From Methanocorpusculum parvum (GTDB taxonomy: Archaea > Halobacteriota > Methanomicrobia > Methanomicrobiales > Methanocorpusculaceae): a stretch of DNA of 41,954 nucleotides. Below the pieces are notes generated by a model. It saw only the letters and a program-made list of their open reading frames with translations. It was not told the DNA's origin and searched no databases. This document shows positions 25,938 through 36,151 of this stretch, one piece after another (position 1 is the stretch's first letter; every line of letters starts with the position of its first letter). The position numbers and the translations under genes were made by a program. The stretch covers positions 1-41,954 of the forward strand of contig LMVO01000009.1 in NCBI GenBank assembly GCA_002287215.1, in the 5' to 3' direction.

Positions 25938-26092
25938 ATAAATGCAGGTTCCGGAATTTTCCATTCGTTTGGCCCGTCCGTACAGCCATATGCGGGGCCC
26001 CTTACGCTAACATTAAGCGTTTGGAAAAACCACTCCATATGAATGAAGAGTGGATACAACACAATAAGCACAACCGGATCCGGGGGACGCGC

Positions 26093-27295
26093 ATGAGATT
26101 TCTGAAACTCATATCCGTTGAAGAGGCGGAAAAAATCCTTCTCTCGCTGGGAAAATTCCTGCCCGCCGAGTACGTTCCTCTGGAAGACGCCTGCGGACGG
26201 ATCCTCGCAGAACCAATAACATCTCCAGAAGATATCCCCGGATTTGACCGCTCCATCAAAGACGGATACGCCGTTCGGTCCCAAGACACGCTTGGAGCTG
26301 GAGAAAACAAACCAAAGCTTCTGAACATGACCGGCAGGATCGCGATGGGGGAGAACACCGCCGGACCTATCGGAGAAAAAGAAGCAAAATATATCCCGAC
26401 CGGCGGCGTCATGCCCAAAGGAGCCGACGCCGTAATAATGCAGGAACACACAGAACTCGCCGGCGACGTGCTTCTTATCAAAACAGCAGCCAGCCCGGGT
26501 CTGGATGTCCTGAAATACAATGAGGACTTTTCGAAAGGAGAAAAGGTATTCCCGGCCGGCCACAAAATAACCGCACAAACAGCCGGCGTTCTTGCAGCCT
26601 TCGGATGCGACCCGGTCCTGGTCAGAAAACGTCCGGCAGTCGGGATCATCTCGACCGGAAATGAACTGGTATTCCCCGCGGATACGCCAAAATTCGGGCA
26701 GATACGCGACACGAACACCACACTCATCAGATCGTACATGACGGAACACGGAGCAACCCCCGTCTTTTACGGCATCATCAGGGATGATGCAGAAGCATTG
26801 ACACCAATCGCGGCCAAAGCAGCCGCCGAGTGTGATCTCGTCATTCTTTCCGGCGGCAGTTCGAAGGATGAAAAGGACGTCACTTCACGCGTCATCGAGA
26901 CCCTGGGAAAAGTCCATGTCCACGGCGTATCCGTCGCTCCCGGCAAACCCACGATCATTGGAAGCATAAACGACGTCCCGATCCTGGGTCTGCCGGGTCA
27001 TCCCGCTTCGACCTATATGATCACTACACTCTTTGCCGGCCCTCTTCTCGCAAAAATGACGGGAGCAGTGGAAAAACCGCGAAAAATCAGCGCACCCCTT
27101 GCCATGAGTTTTCCCTCCGAAAAAGGAAGAGAGGATCTCGTCAGAGTCAGAGTTACAGAAAACGGCGAAGCAGCACCTGTCCTTGGAAAATCCGGCCTTT
27201 TGCATACGCTTGTTCAAAGCGACGGGTATATCCGGGTCCCGGCAGGCCGTGACGGATGTGAAAAAGGGGACATTGTGGAGGTATTATTATGGTAA
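26093..27295 (+). CDS. moeA: Molybdopterin molybdenumtransferase MoeA, first copy
   Basis: Inserts molybdate or tungstate into molybdopterin for enzymes such as formate and formylmethanofuran dehydrogenases. It has 400 residues in the usual MoeA layout: the PGFDRSIKDGYAV segment, IPTGGVMPKGADAV, the nucleotide-like motif GIISTGNEL, ILSGGSSKDEKDV and LGLPGHPAS. The frame is open back to 25925, but MoeA similarity begins at the ATG at 26093. Its stop overlaps the start of the second copy. Confidence 0.94.
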   Translation: MRFLKLISVEEAEKILLSLGKFLPAEYVPLEDACGRILAEPITSPEDIPGFDRSIKDGYAVRSQDTLGAGENKPKLLNMTGRIAMGENTAGPIGEKEAKYIPTGGVMPKGADAVIMQEHTELAGDVLLIKTAASPGLDVLKYNEDFSKGEKVFPAGHKITAQTAGVLAAFGCDPVLVRKRPAVGIISTGNELVFPADTPKFGQIRDTNTTLIRSYMTEHGATPVFYGIIRDDAEALTPIAAKAAAECDLVILSGGSSKDEKDVTSRVIETLGKVHVHGVSVAPGKPTIIGSINDVPILGLPGHPASTYMITTLFAGPLLAKMTGAVEKPRKISAPLAMSFPSEKGREDLVRVRVTENGEAAPVLGKSGLLHTLVQSDGYIRVPAGRDGCEKGDIVEVLLW

Positions 27296-28764
27296 AACGT
27301 TATCTTGATGAGATCAGTCTGAAAGATGCAGTCGATATTGTCAGAAAAACGCCGGCTGTCGTCGGATCACGGGAGATGAACCTCCTTGACGCCTGCGGAC
27401 ATATCCTCGCACAATCCATATACGCGAAGTACTCGGTTCCGGAAGTTCCCACAGCAGCAATGGACGGATTTGCGGTCCTCGCAAAGGAAACGGAATCGGC
27501 ATCAGACCAGAACCCGGTCACCCTCACAAACTTTGACCGGGTGAACACCGGAAACGTCGTCAAAAAAGGATTCGATGCGGTCATAAAAATCGAAGACACC
27601 TGGTTTGTTGATGACGATCCAAAAGAGATCGTCATCAGGAAAAATGTCAATCCCGGATCATACATCAGACCGCCCGGGGAAGACATTCGCAAAGGTCAGC
27701 TCATACTTCCCGCAGGAGCAAAGATCCTTCCGTTCAACATCGGCGCTATCGCCTCGTACGGGATCACCTCGATCAAAGTAAAACGAATCTGCATCGGGAT
27801 CATTCCGACAGGATCAGAACTGATAACCCCCGGAACGCAGCCGGCTCCGGGACAGGTGGTCGAGAGCAACACACTGATGGCTGAAGCATATCTCCGTCAG
27901 TTCGGCGTCGATGTGATCAGATATCCTCCCGTGACCGATAACCGCGTACTCATCCGCGGAGCGCTGGAAAAAGCTGCGGATACGTGTGATATCGTCATCA
28001 TCTCAGCCGGTTCATCGGCCGGGACAAAGGACTTTACGGCCTCGGTGATCAGCGAATTGGGAAAACTGCTTTTCCACGGCCTGGCCATGAAACCCGCGAG
28101 GCCTGCGATGTTTGGGATCGTAAACAAAAAACCGGTGTTCGGAGTCCCGGGATATCCTCTGGCGGCCCAGAGCGTCCTGAGAATACTGGTCGCCGAACTT
28201 TTAGAAAGCTGGGGATGGACCGGGCCGGAAAAAAAGACGATCCCCGTCGTTCTCGGCTCGACAGTCGCCTCTGAAGGAGGTATCGACGAGTTCAGTCTCT
28301 ACGCCGCCGCGAAAATCGGGGGCCGGTACACGGCGATCCCCCTTTCCCGCGGATCAAGCGTCCAGATGGCCGGGATACGAAGCAACATCATTGTCCACAT
28401 CCCCCTCGGCGTTGAAGGATACGAAGCAGGAGAAACCGTCGATGCAGTACTCCAGGTCCCGGAAGAGGAGCTGGAGCAGACGGTCCTTATTGCCGGAGTA
28501 TATGATCCGGCGCTCGACCGCCTTGCCGAGAAGTGTATGCTTGAAGGGATCAAGATCCGGCTTGGACCCGCCAGCGGGGTTGCCGCCCTTATGCTTCTGA
28601 GAAAAGGGGCCTGCCATCTTGCATCAGTAGCAGCGGAGGATGACTGCACGTTCTGCGGAGACGAGTACACCGCAAAAACGTTCGGGCAGCTGAACGTAGT
28701 AACTAAAAAAGAGATCACCGACAAAAAGGTGGAAAGAGTACTGGCCCTTGCTGCAGAGATCTAG
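27289..28764 (+). CDS. moeA: MoeA-like protein, second copy, with shortened C-terminal domain
   Basis: A 491-residue MoeA paralogue: AMDGFAV, GIIPTGSELITPG, ISAGSSAGTKDF and FGVPGYPLA are the matching blocks. After about residue 400 comes the start of the periplasmic-binding-protein-like domain (IAGVYDPALDRLAEK, GPASGVAALMLLRKGACHLA) that many archaeal members carry in full at over 600 residues. Here it stops early with a Cys-containing tail (DDCTFCGDEY). It may be a natural short form or a truncation. Pairing of two MoeA genes suggests one acts with molybdenum and the other with tungsten, or one adenylates; this is inference. Confidence 0.88.
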   Translation: MVKRYLDEISLKDAVDIVRKTPAVVGSREMNLLDACGHILAQSIYAKYSVPEVPTAAMDGFAVLAKETESASDQNPVTLTNFDRVNTGNVVKKGFDAVIKIEDTWFVDDDPKEIVIRKNVNPGSYIRPPGEDIRKGQLILPAGAKILPFNIGAIASYGITSIKVKRICIGIIPTGSELITPGTQPAPGQVVESNTLMAEAYLRQFGVDVIRYPPVTDNRVLIRGALEKAADTCDIVIISAGSSAGTKDFTASVISELGKLLFHGLAMKPARPAMFGIVNKKPVFGVPGYPLAAQSVLRILVAELLESWGWTGPEKKTIPVVLGSTVASEGGIDEFSLYAAAKIGGRYTAIPLSRGSSVQMAGIRSNIIVHIPLGVEGYEAGETVDAVLQVPEEELEQTVLIAGVYDPALDRLAEKCMLEGIKIRLGPASGVAALMLLRKGACHLASVAAEDDCTFCGDEYTAKTFGQLNVVTKKEITDKKVERVLALAAEI

Positions 28765-28979
28765 ATCTCTTCCAGATATTTTTTCAGAGCCGGCCAGTCA
28801 CGGATCTTGATCAAAGCTTCCGCTTCTTTTCTCTCCGGAACATTCAGGCATTTGGCTCCAGAAACAGCGTCGGAGAGTTTTGCGATCCTGACCTCTCTGA
28901 CATCATTGTCACCCTCTTTTACCACCTGGGCCAGCTGCTCGAGGAGCAAAACCGCATCAGCTGCTTTTGTTTTTGACAT
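28761..28979 (-). CDS. Small hypothetical protein, 72 residues
   Basis: A helical, soluble protein (MSKTKAADAVLLLEQLAQVV ... ALIKIRDWPALKKYLEEI) that I do not recognise. The ATG at 28979 fits; an upstream extension would add a hydrophobic stretch unlike the rest. Its stop shares the palindrome CTAG with the stop of the convergent MoeA gene, so the genes overlap by four bases. Confidence 0.6.
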   Translation of the reverse strand: MSKTKAADAVLLLEQLAQVVKEGDNDVREVRIAKLSDAVSGAKCLNVPERKEAEALIKIRDWPALKKYLEEI

Positions 28980-29056
28980 AAATGATACTGGCACCGATGA
29001 GAATATAATAGATTCTATCAGGGTAAAAAAGAACAATTCAGGTCAAAGACCTGAAG

Positions 29057-30733
29057 TTACATACTTTCCAGAGCCTCGATGCCGAGAACACCAAGAGCCT
29101 GATAAAGAGTATTTCTGCACGCATCAACAAGGGTGAGCCGTGCATCCCGAACGTTTCCTTCTGCCTTCAGGACCGGAGCAAACCGGTAGAAGGAGTTGAA
29201 AAGATCCGCGAGATCGCGAACATAGGTTGCGAGGAGATGCGGGCGGAGTTCCACCACGACTTTTTCGAGAACAAAGGGGAACTGTGCGATGTGTTTTGCC
29301 AGAGCAAGTTCATAGGGATCAGAATACGCATAACACTCGGTAAATCCGCCGTCAGCACGCGCCTTTTCCAGGATCGAACAGGCCCTTGCATGGGCATACT
29401 GGATGTAGGGGGCACTCTGACGTTCGAAATCGAGGGCCTCCTTCCAGTCAAAGACCGTCGATTTTTCCGCAGAGACCTTCACGATATCATAGCGGACCGC
29501 GCCGACGGAAACGGCGGCGGCGATTTTTGCCCGTTCTTCTTCGCTGAGTTCCGGCCGGCGGACGGTTACCTCCTCCATCGCACGTTTCGTTGTCTCGGCG
29601 ATCAGCTCATCCGCGGTGATGAAAACACCGCCCCGGGTCGTCATGGAACCTTCCGGAAGGGAGACGAACTCGAAGTGGACGATCTCCGGCGGCTGTTCGC
29701 CGATAAGTTTCAGCGTCGTCTGCAGTTGAGCTCCGATCAGTTTGTGGTCGGCGCCGAGAACATCGATGCTTCTGTCGCACTGAGCGTTTTTCCAGAGATG
29801 GAAAGCAAGATCACGCGCTGCATAGACGGATGTCCCGTTGCTCCGGCGAAGCACATATCTGTTTCCAAATCCTTCTCCGGAAAGATCGAGGTACATCATC
29901 TGTCCTTCGTGATGAACGGTCGGAAGTTTTTCGATCCGGTTCAGGACGTCCTGCATCGAACCGTTCCAGAGGAAGGTGGTCTCCCGAACGAATTTATCAT
30001 GGACGACATTCATCGAAGAAAGGGTCTCTTTGATCCCGTCAGCGCAGATATCCACTGAGTCATGGAAGAGCTTCACGGTCTCGGGATCACCGGCTTCGAT
30101 CTTTTCCATCATTGAATCGAACTCAGGTTCGATCTCGGGTTTTGCCTTCGCGATCCTGTTTGCCTCGACGTAATGACGGACGATATACTCGTCGCCTTTT
30201 TCTCCGGGAAGACGGTCGTAATGAAGGTTTTTGACTCCCCAGGCAACGATCGCGATCTGACGGCCCATATCATTGAGATAATACTGTGCCTCGACCGGGT
30301 AGCCGGCTTTTCTGAATGCGCGAACGAGCGTGTCGCCGATCACCGTGTTTCTGATATGACCCACATGCAGAGGTCCGTTCGGATTTGCGCTGGTATGTTC
30401 GATGATGACCTTCTCGTTCCGTACAGGCAGCGTTCCGTAATCAGGGCTGCGGGCTGCGCGAACGGATTCTGCCACATATTCCCCGCCAAAGACGAAGTTG
30501 ATGTAGGGACCTTTGGCTGAAACTTCGATGCCTTTTGCCTCGGGTTTTGCTGAGATCGCTGAGACAAGTTCACCGGCGATCTGTGCAGGATTCTTTCTCT
30601 GTGTTTTTGCAAGAGCAAATGATACGGTGGAAGCAAGATCGGCGTGATCCCCTCCGTCGGTGATCATAACATCTTCCAGACCTGTGACTTCACGAAGCAG
30701 GCCGATTGTTTTCTCAATATATTCACGGTACAT
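29057..30733 (-). CDS. argS: Arginyl-tRNA synthetase
   Basis: Class I synthetase of 558 residues that charges tRNA-Arg. An N-terminal additional domain (1-100) is followed by the Rossmann core with HVGH in NGPLHVGHIRNT, the AARDLAFHLWK and GADHKLIGAQL blocks, and a C-terminal helical anticodon domain. The KMSK-like motif is replaced by the SMTTRGG loop, as in many ArgS. The start ATG at 30733 lies one base past the aRF1 stop, so the two genes are coupled. Confidence 0.95.
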   Translation of the reverse strand: MYREYIEKTIGLLREVTGLEDVMITDGGDHADLASTVSFALAKTQRKNPAQIAGELVSAISAKPEAKGIEVSAKGPYINFVFGGEYVAESVRAARSPDYGTLPVRNEKVIIEHTSANPNGPLHVGHIRNTVIGDTLVRAFRKAGYPVEAQYYLNDMGRQIAIVAWGVKNLHYDRLPGEKGDEYIVRHYVEANRIAKAKPEIEPEFDSMMEKIEAGDPETVKLFHDSVDICADGIKETLSSMNVVHDKFVRETTFLWNGSMQDVLNRIEKLPTVHHEGQMMYLDLSGEGFGNRYVLRRSNGTSVYAARDLAFHLWKNAQCDRSIDVLGADHKLIGAQLQTTLKLIGEQPPEIVHFEFVSLPEGSMTTRGGVFITADELIAETTKRAMEEVTVRRPELSEEERAKIAAAVSVGAVRYDIVKVSAEKSTVFDWKEALDFERQSAPYIQYAHARACSILEKARADGGFTECYAYSDPYELALAKHIAQFPFVLEKVVVELRPHLLATYVRDLADLFNSFYRFAPVLKAEGNVRDARLTLVDACRNTLYQALGVLGIEALESM

Positions 30734-30734
30734 A

Positions 30735-32021
30735 TTACATCCCTGTTGGATAGCGGAGAACGGCCGCGATTCCGCCGAATGCGGAGTAAAGCATTGCTCC
30801 TTCCTCGAAATCTTCTGAAATGATCTCGACTCTGGTGTTTGATGCATCGGCAAGTTCAGTCAGCTCGTCGATGATATCGGCTTCTTTGCTGAGAGCGAGC
30901 GGAGACTGACACTTCGGGCAGTAACCAAACGGCAGATCTTTTGCTTTTTTACCGGCTTCGATCTTCACGGTCTTGACTTCTTCATAGCCGCAGTTTCGGC
31001 AATTCAGCGTGAGACGGACTTTTCGCAGTTTTTCAGAAAGAAGCAGGGTGTCGACTGCCCCGGCTTCCAGATTGAGCCGGACACTGTCCTCACCATACGC
31101 GGCGGCTCCGTTCTCTTTGATGAGTTCTTTGAAAAACCGGGACATCTCCGCTTTTTCATCCATGATGCCGACGCCGCGAAGAGCTTCCTGGGCATTGTCC
31201 ACGAGTTCGCGCAGACCGAACTCATTGGTATAGGAGGAGTCGAAGAGACCGATGATCCGTTTCTGGACTTCGTGATGAAGGAAGTTGCCTGCAGCGAACT
31301 CCTCTTTGGTCGGCATCGGGCCGCCGATCAGCACACCCTTGAACTTCTCAAAGAAGTTCGGTTCGGCAAGGAAGGCGGCCGATGCGCGTTCACCGACTTT
31401 GCTGTAGAAGTCATGGATCGCGATAAGTCTGAGACGCTCGAAACGAACGCTGGACTGACCGCCTTTTCTTTGTTTGCCCGGAACTGTGGAGTGGGTGCCG
31501 TTGATCGGCTCGATGTGGGTGCCGCGGAGAAAACCCCAGTAAGCCTCACGGCGGTCGAGAACCAAGAGTCCGTAGACATATTTGTCATCGAGCATCGCCT
31601 TGAGCGGCTCCAGTTCAAACGTTGAACTGCACCGGTAACTGTAGGTCTGGATGACCTCCGGCGGTTCGACGATGATGGATTCCAGATCGGTTTTATCCCC
31701 GCCCACGTTGATCGCACCGCAGAAAACAGCCATGCCGTTTGGCGGCGGGTTCTTGAAGTATTTCAGCCGTGCGAGGATCGAAGAGAGAGCACTCTGGACG
31801 TTTGACCTTGTCTGTTTGCTTTTGATGTTTGCACACTGACCGTATTCATCGCGAAGCTGGGCGGTTACGTCATAGATCTGCTTGTCCGGCGGGATATAGA
31901 GAGAGATCAGTTCAGTTCCCGATCCCTCTTTTTCTTCTAACCGTTCCAGTGATTTTTTGAACTCATATCGCTTTCGTGCTTCGTCTTTTTCGATTTCGTG
32001 CTGGGAATGTTCCTCTGCCAT
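30735..32021 (-). CDS. prf1: Peptide chain release factor aRF1
   Basis: Recognises all three stop codons and triggers peptide release. It has 428 residues with the NIKS motif in CANIKSKQTRS, the catalytic GGQ in RKGGQSSVRF, and a zinc-ribbon-like insert with CRNCG and CPKCQ. It is read just before argS. Confidence 0.96.
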   Translation of the reverse strand: MAEEHSQHEIEKDEARKRYEFKKSLERLEEKEGSGTELISLYIPPDKQIYDVTAQLRDEYGQCANIKSKQTRSNVQSALSSILARLKYFKNPPPNGMAVFCGAINVGGDKTDLESIIVEPPEVIQTYSYRCSSTFELEPLKAMLDDKYVYGLLVLDRREAYWGFLRGTHIEPINGTHSTVPGKQRKGGQSSVRFERLRLIAIHDFYSKVGERASAAFLAEPNFFEKFKGVLIGGPMPTKEEFAAGNFLHHEVQKRIIGLFDSSYTNEFGLRELVDNAQEALRGVGIMDEKAEMSRFFKELIKENGAAAYGEDSVRLNLEAGAVDTLLLSEKLRKVRLTLNCRNCGYEEVKTVKIEAGKKAKDLPFGYCPKCQSPLALSKEADIIDELTELADASNTRVEIISEDFEEGAMLYSAFGGIAAVLRYPTGM

Positions 32022-32180
32022 TGTATATACAACCCTTTACTATCCGGCAGTGAACCGGCGGTAGAATGTGGTGTATTATTGGAGGTGAGAGGTGATTAAA
32101 TATCGGGTCGGGAAATCAGCCGGATCTCCGACGTGAAAAATAGTAACGCTCATTACACCTTCTGCTCAATAAAATAAGTT

Positions 32181-33701
32181 ATGAAAAAAGGTTATGGGTT
32201 AATACTGGGCATCACAGCATTTCTGATTCTGCTGATCGCTCCAATTGATCCTGCCATGTTGCCGGTCCCCGCGCGTCTCGCCGCGGCAGTAACGGTAATG
32301 ATGGCCATTTTTTGGATTACCCAGCCGATCCCGATCGAGGCGACGGCCCTCATACCCCTGGTCGCGTTTCCGCTTCTCGGGATACTCAAACCCGCTGAGG
32401 CGGCAGTTCCCTATGCGGATAAGGTGATTTTCCTCTTCCTCGGCGGTTTTATCATAGCCATGTCGATGCAGAGGTGGGGACTCCATAAAAGGATTGCATT
32501 GAAAATAATCAATATTACCGGGACGAGTCCAAAGCGTCTCATTCTCGGATTTATGATTGCTACAGCGTTTCTTTCGATGTGGATGTCAAATACCGCGACC
32601 GCGATGATGATGATTCCTATCGCGATCGCAATAATTGCGACGGTCCTGCCGACAAAAGTCTTCGCGGATATGGAAGCTCCCCACAAAGCGTTTGCCGGCT
32701 GCCTTGTTCTCGCGGTTGCTTATGCGGCCGGTGTGGGAGGCATCGGGACCCTCATCGGAACGCCGGCTAACGGCATCCTGGCTGCACAGATGGCGCTCAT
32801 TTTCCCGCAGAGTACGCCGATCGACTTCTTTACCTGGATGGAGTTTGGAGTTCCGTTCGTTATCGTGATGATTTTTGCGATCTGGCTCTGGCTTACAAAA
32901 GTCGCATACAGAAAAATGCCGAACGTGCTGGTCAATGCGAAAGAGGCGCTGGATAAAGAGGTCAAAGAACTCGGACCGATGTCGCGCGGAGAAAAAAACA
33001 CCCTCTTCGTTTTTGTTCTGACGGCACTCTGCTGGATCTTTGCTAAAAGCAAAGATTTCGGCGCGTTCACTCTTCCCGGCCTGGATGTGTTCATCCCCGG
33101 AATCGACGACTCGACGATCGCGATCTTCGGTGCGCTTCTTTTGTTCTTCCTGCCGATCAGCTGGAAAAAACAGGAGTACACCATGAACTGGCAGTGGGCA
33201 GTCCGCATCCCCTGGGGGATCCTTCTGCTCTTCGGCGGAGGTATGTGTCTTTCGGCTGCGTTTATCAAGAGCGGCCTCGCGCAGACGATCGTGGGATATC
33301 TGGATGTGCTCAACGGGGTCCCGATCCTGCTCATCGTTCTCGCCATAGCGATTTTGGTCACGTTCCTGACGGAACTTACCTCTAATACTGCGATAGCTTC
33401 GGTGATGATGCCCATCCTCGCAGTTACGGCGATCTCCCTTTCGGTGAATCCGTGGATCCTTATGATGACGGCTGCGGTCTGTTCATCGCTTGCATTCATG
33501 CTTCCGGTAGCCACCCCTCCAAACGCGATCGCCTACGGAACAGAGTATGTGGAGATGAAGGACATGGTCACCGCCGGATGGTTCCTCAATCTGATCGGTG
33601 TTGTGATATTCACCATCTTCGTCTTCACGATCGTGTTATGGGCATTCGGCATCACGATCGATCTTCCGTCCTGGGCGCTTGTATCGACCGTGAAAATCTG
33701 A
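32181..33701 (+). CDS. Sodium/anion symporter, DASS (SLC13) family
   Basis: A 506-residue transporter with about 12 membrane helices. The two SNT motifs that bind sodium and substrate appear in WMSNTATAMMM and LTSNTAIASVM, with TQPIPIEATALIPL near the start and LPVATPPNAIAYGT near the end. Family substrates are dicarboxylates, sulphate or phosphate; the exact one is not shown. It stands alone on the plus strand, followed by a T-rich stretch that may end transcription. The 160 bases after it hold nothing I can support. Confidence 0.88.
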   Translation: MKKGYGLILGITAFLILLIAPIDPAMLPVPARLAAAVTVMMAIFWITQPIPIEATALIPLVAFPLLGILKPAEAAVPYADKVIFLFLGGFIIAMSMQRWGLHKRIALKIINITGTSPKRLILGFMIATAFLSMWMSNTATAMMMIPIAIAIIATVLPTKVFADMEAPHKAFAGCLVLAVAYAAGVGGIGTLIGTPANGILAAQMALIFPQSTPIDFFTWMEFGVPFVIVMIFAIWLWLTKVAYRKMPNVLVNAKEALDKEVKELGPMSRGEKNTLFVFVLTALCWIFAKSKDFGAFTLPGLDVFIPGIDDSTIAIFGALLLFFLPISWKKQEYTMNWQWAVRIPWGILLLFGGGMCLSAAFIKSGLAQTIVGYLDVLNGVPILLIVLAIAILVTFLTELTSNTAIASVMMPILAVTAISLSVNPWILMMTAAVCSSLAFMLPVATPPNAIAYGTEYVEMKDMVTAGWFLNLIGVVIFTIFVFTIVLWAFGITIDLPSWALVSTVKI

Positions 33702-33862
33702 TCTTTTTTTTGGATCTTTCAATAGCCATTTTTTTTACGCAGAAACAATTCAACGCCGGGGAATCATACCTCAAATACAAAGTGATCCGGCGATTCTTAT
33801 CCGCATGCAAAAGGGATGAAGCCGCCTCAGAGCAATGATCACTAAAAAAAGCAAAAAACGAA

Positions 33863-33934
33863 TGGACCCGGCGGGATTTGAACCCGCGGCATCTACGTTG
33901 CGAACGTAGCTATCTACCCCTGATATACGAGCCC
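33863..33934 (-). tRNA. tRNA-Ala (CGC)
   Basis: A complete 72-base cloverleaf on the minus strand: acceptor GGGCTCG/CGGGTCC, D stem TATC/GATA, anticodon stem CTACG/CGTAG with loop TTCGCAA (anticodon CGC), T arm GCGGG TTCAAAT CCCGC, discriminator A. The G3.U70 pair that marks alanine is present. CCA is not encoded. An AT-rich TATA-like sequence lies just upstream. Confidence 0.96.
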
Positions 33935-34020
33935 GGGAAATATCTCTATAATATAGGACAAAGTCCCTTTTAACTTTATGGTCTTGCAGCTTCAGCTGCG
34001 GGAAAAAATATTCAGCGAGA

Positions 34021-35043
34021 TCATAAAATGATCTCGATATCCAGCTGTTCTGCCAGTTCTTTGTATCTGTTTCGGATCGTCACTTCCGTCACGCCCGCCA
34101 CGTCCGCAACTTCGCGCTGGGTCCGGCGTTCTCCGGAAAGGATCGAGGAGATGTAAATCGCAGCGGCGGCAACGCCCGTTGGCCCCCGTCCGCTGGTGAG
34201 TTCACGCTCTCCTGCCTGTTTCAGGATCTCCATCGCACGTGACTGGACCTCGCCTTTCAGCCCAAGGCCTGAACAGAACCGCGGAACATAGTCGCCGGGA
34301 GAGGTCGGAAGAAGTTTCAATCCAAGCTCACGGGAGATGAACCGGTAGGTCCTGCCGATCTCTTTTCTGGAGACACGGGACACTTCCGCGATCTCGTCGA
34401 GCGTTCGCGGAACATTGCACTGACGGCAGGCTGCATATAGCGCAGCTGCTGCCACACCTTCGATACTTCTTCCGCGGATCAGATTCTTATCAACGGCATC
34501 ACGGTAGACGACTGCGGCCGTCTCGCGAACATTTCGCGGAAGACCGAGAGCCGAGGCCATTCGATCGAGTTCGGAAAGTGCGAATGCCAGATTACGCTCG
34601 GTCGCGTTCGAAACTCTGATACGGCGCTGCCATTTTCTCAGACGGTACAACTGTGCCCGGTTCTTGGATGAGATCGCTCTTCCGTAACTGTCCCGGTTTC
34701 TCCAGTCGATCATCGTGGAAAGACCCTTATCGTGGATCGTAAAGGTCATCGGCGCACCGACACGTGACCTCTTCATCCGCTGATCATGATCGAACGCCCG
34801 CCATTCCGGCCCGCGATCGATAAAATCATCATCCAAAACAAGACCGCAGTGCTGACAGACAAGCTCCGCACGTTCATAATCATGAACGAGCTGCTTGCCC
34901 CCGCACTCCGGACAAACGGTCGCGGTCGCATCGTTTCCGCCCTGCTTCTCCTTCTCCTTTGTTACAAGCGTCGTCTCCTGACGCTGTTTCATTTTTTCTC
35001 TATCCGCTCGCAGCTGTTTCAGTTTTTCAATTTCAGTTTCCAT
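34021..35043 (-). CDS. tfb: Transcription initiation factor TFB
   Basis: Recruits RNA polymerase to TATA-bound TBP. It has 340 residues: a charged N-terminus, a zinc ribbon CPECGG ... CQHCG (about 44-65), a B-finger/linker with GPEWRAFD, and two cyclin repeats, the second ending in [21 protein letters not shown], the BRE-reading helix. The Lys/Glu/Gln-rich extension of about 40 residues before the ribbon is longer than in most TFBs. It lies downstream of gar1. Confidence 0.96.
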   Translation of the reverse strand: METEIEKLKQLRADREKMKQRQETTLVTKEKEKQGGNDATATVCPECGGKQLVHDYERAELVCQHCGLVLDDDFIDRGPEWRAFDHDQRMKRSRVGAPMTFTIHDKGLSTMIDWRNRDSYGRAISSKNRAQLYRLRKWQRRIRVSNATERNLAFALSELDRMASALGLPRNVRETAAVVYRDAVDKNLIRGRSIEGVAAAALYAACRQCNVPRTLDEIAEVSRVSRKEIGRTYRFISRELGLKLLPTSPGDYVPRFCSGLGLKGEVQSRAMEILKQAGERELTSGRGPTGVAAAAIYISSILSGERRTQREVADVAGVTEVTIRNRYKELAEQLDIEIIL

Positions 35044-35071
35044 GATTATAAGGTCCTTTTCGATCTACGGA

Positions 35072-35377
35072 TTAACGCCTGTTTGCACGCATATCGCGGC
35101 TATATTTGTGAGATGAATTTTTTCTGGGTTTTTCCGGTCTGGTTTCGGGGATAACATACAGCTTGTCTCCTGCATGTACACCAAAAGCCGAATCCTCCCC
35201 GCATAACACGGTCAGGTACGGACGGGAAACACTCCCATAAAGGTCAACAATTTTTCCAACAGATCTGCTTTGTTCATCTGCAACCTCTGTATACAGAGGA
35301 GGAAGCTGACCAGCATCACTTTCAACAATCAGTAACCGCCTCCCGAGACGGGATACAACATTCCCTGCAATTTTCAC
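35072..35377 (-). CDS. gar1: H/ACA RNP protein Gar1
   Basis: Subunit of the RNA-guided pseudouridylation complex. It has 101 residues with a beta-barrel core (VGKIVDLYGSVSRPYLTV) and a short basic tail ending in RDMRANRR. The start is GTG at 35377 with GAGGT seven bases upstream. It is next to TFB, a common archaeal pairing. Confidence 0.9.
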   Translation of the reverse strand: MKIAGNVVSRLGRRLLIVESDAGQLPPLYTEVADEQSRSVGKIVDLYGSVSRPYLTVLCGEDSAFGVHAGDKLYVIPETRPEKPRKNSSHKYSRDMRANRR

Positions 35378-35506
35378 AAATCAAACCTCGATGATCACCA
35401 ATAAGGCGGTCAGGCAACCCGTAGAGTTCAAACCACAGAGTATTTATGTATAATATAATGTGTAAGAAGTACTATAAATACATTCCCCACAATACTAAAA
35501 TAGAAA

Positions 35507-36151
35507 TTAGGGAGAAAGGATCTCGGCGGACGTAAGGGAAAGAACCTTTTCTGCCTCGTCTTCATTCATCCCCGCCCCCCGGGCGACCAGACCGCGCATT
35601 TTTTCGGTAATTATATCATCCGGACCATGGATATCCGACTGGACCACGACTCCGGCCCCCGCGCGGCGCGCAGACGCAAGAACATGACCGTTTGCCCGGT
35701 TGTGCCCCCCTCTTGAAGTGATCTCCAGAAACACCCCGTTCTTCGCTGCAAGCAAAGCCTCTTCGTCAGTGATCATTCCCGGGTGAGCGAGGATATCCAC
35801 ATCCGGACAGGTCACCGCCGCCAGATTCGTTCCGGGAGCCACCGGTTCGGTGACCGTTTCCCCATGCACGATCACCACTTCCGCGCCAAGCGATCTAGCA
35901 TACTTTGCAAGACCCGCGATCTCGGACGGGGGAACATGCGTGATCTCGACACCGGTAAACAGCTTCACCCCATACAGTTCCGCAGACCTCTTCACCTTTT
36001 TCTGAGCTGCAATCAGATCCTCCACATTCGAATAATCAGCGTGATCGGCGATCCCCATCTCCGTATATCCGGCCGCCGCCATCCGGCGGATCAGCTCCGT
36101 CGGGATCAGTTCGCCGTCGCTCATCGTTGTATGACAGTGGAAATCGTACAT
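35507..36151 (-). CDS. PHP-domain metal-dependent phosphoesterase
   Basis: A 214-residue PHP protein: metal motifs DFHCHTTMSDGE at 3-14, GIADHADYS near 34 and DILAHPGM, and SDIHG near the C-terminus. Relatives include histidinol phosphatases and other phosphoesterases; the substrate cannot be read here. It starts right after the SRP19 stop, so the genes are likely co-transcribed. Confidence 0.87.
   Translation of the reverse strand: MYDFHCHTTMSDGELIPTELIRRMAAAGYTEMGIADHADYSNVEDLIAAQKKVKRSAELYGVKLFTGVEITHVPPSEIAGLAKYARSLGAEVVIVHGETVTEPVAPGTNLAAVTCPDVDILAHPGMITDEEALLAAKNGVFLEITSRGGHNRANGHVLASARRAGAGVVVQSDIHGPDDIITEKMRGLVARGAGMNEDEAEKVLSLTSAEILSP

Noticed and set aside
25925..26092. 56-codon N-terminal extension of MoeA
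   Set aside because: It covers the promoter and palindrome region and has no MoeA similarity; the family starts at the ATG at 26093.
25907..26749. 280-codon minus-strand frame over moeA
   Set aside because: Antisense of moeA; the translation is rich in Cys and Phe without any motif.
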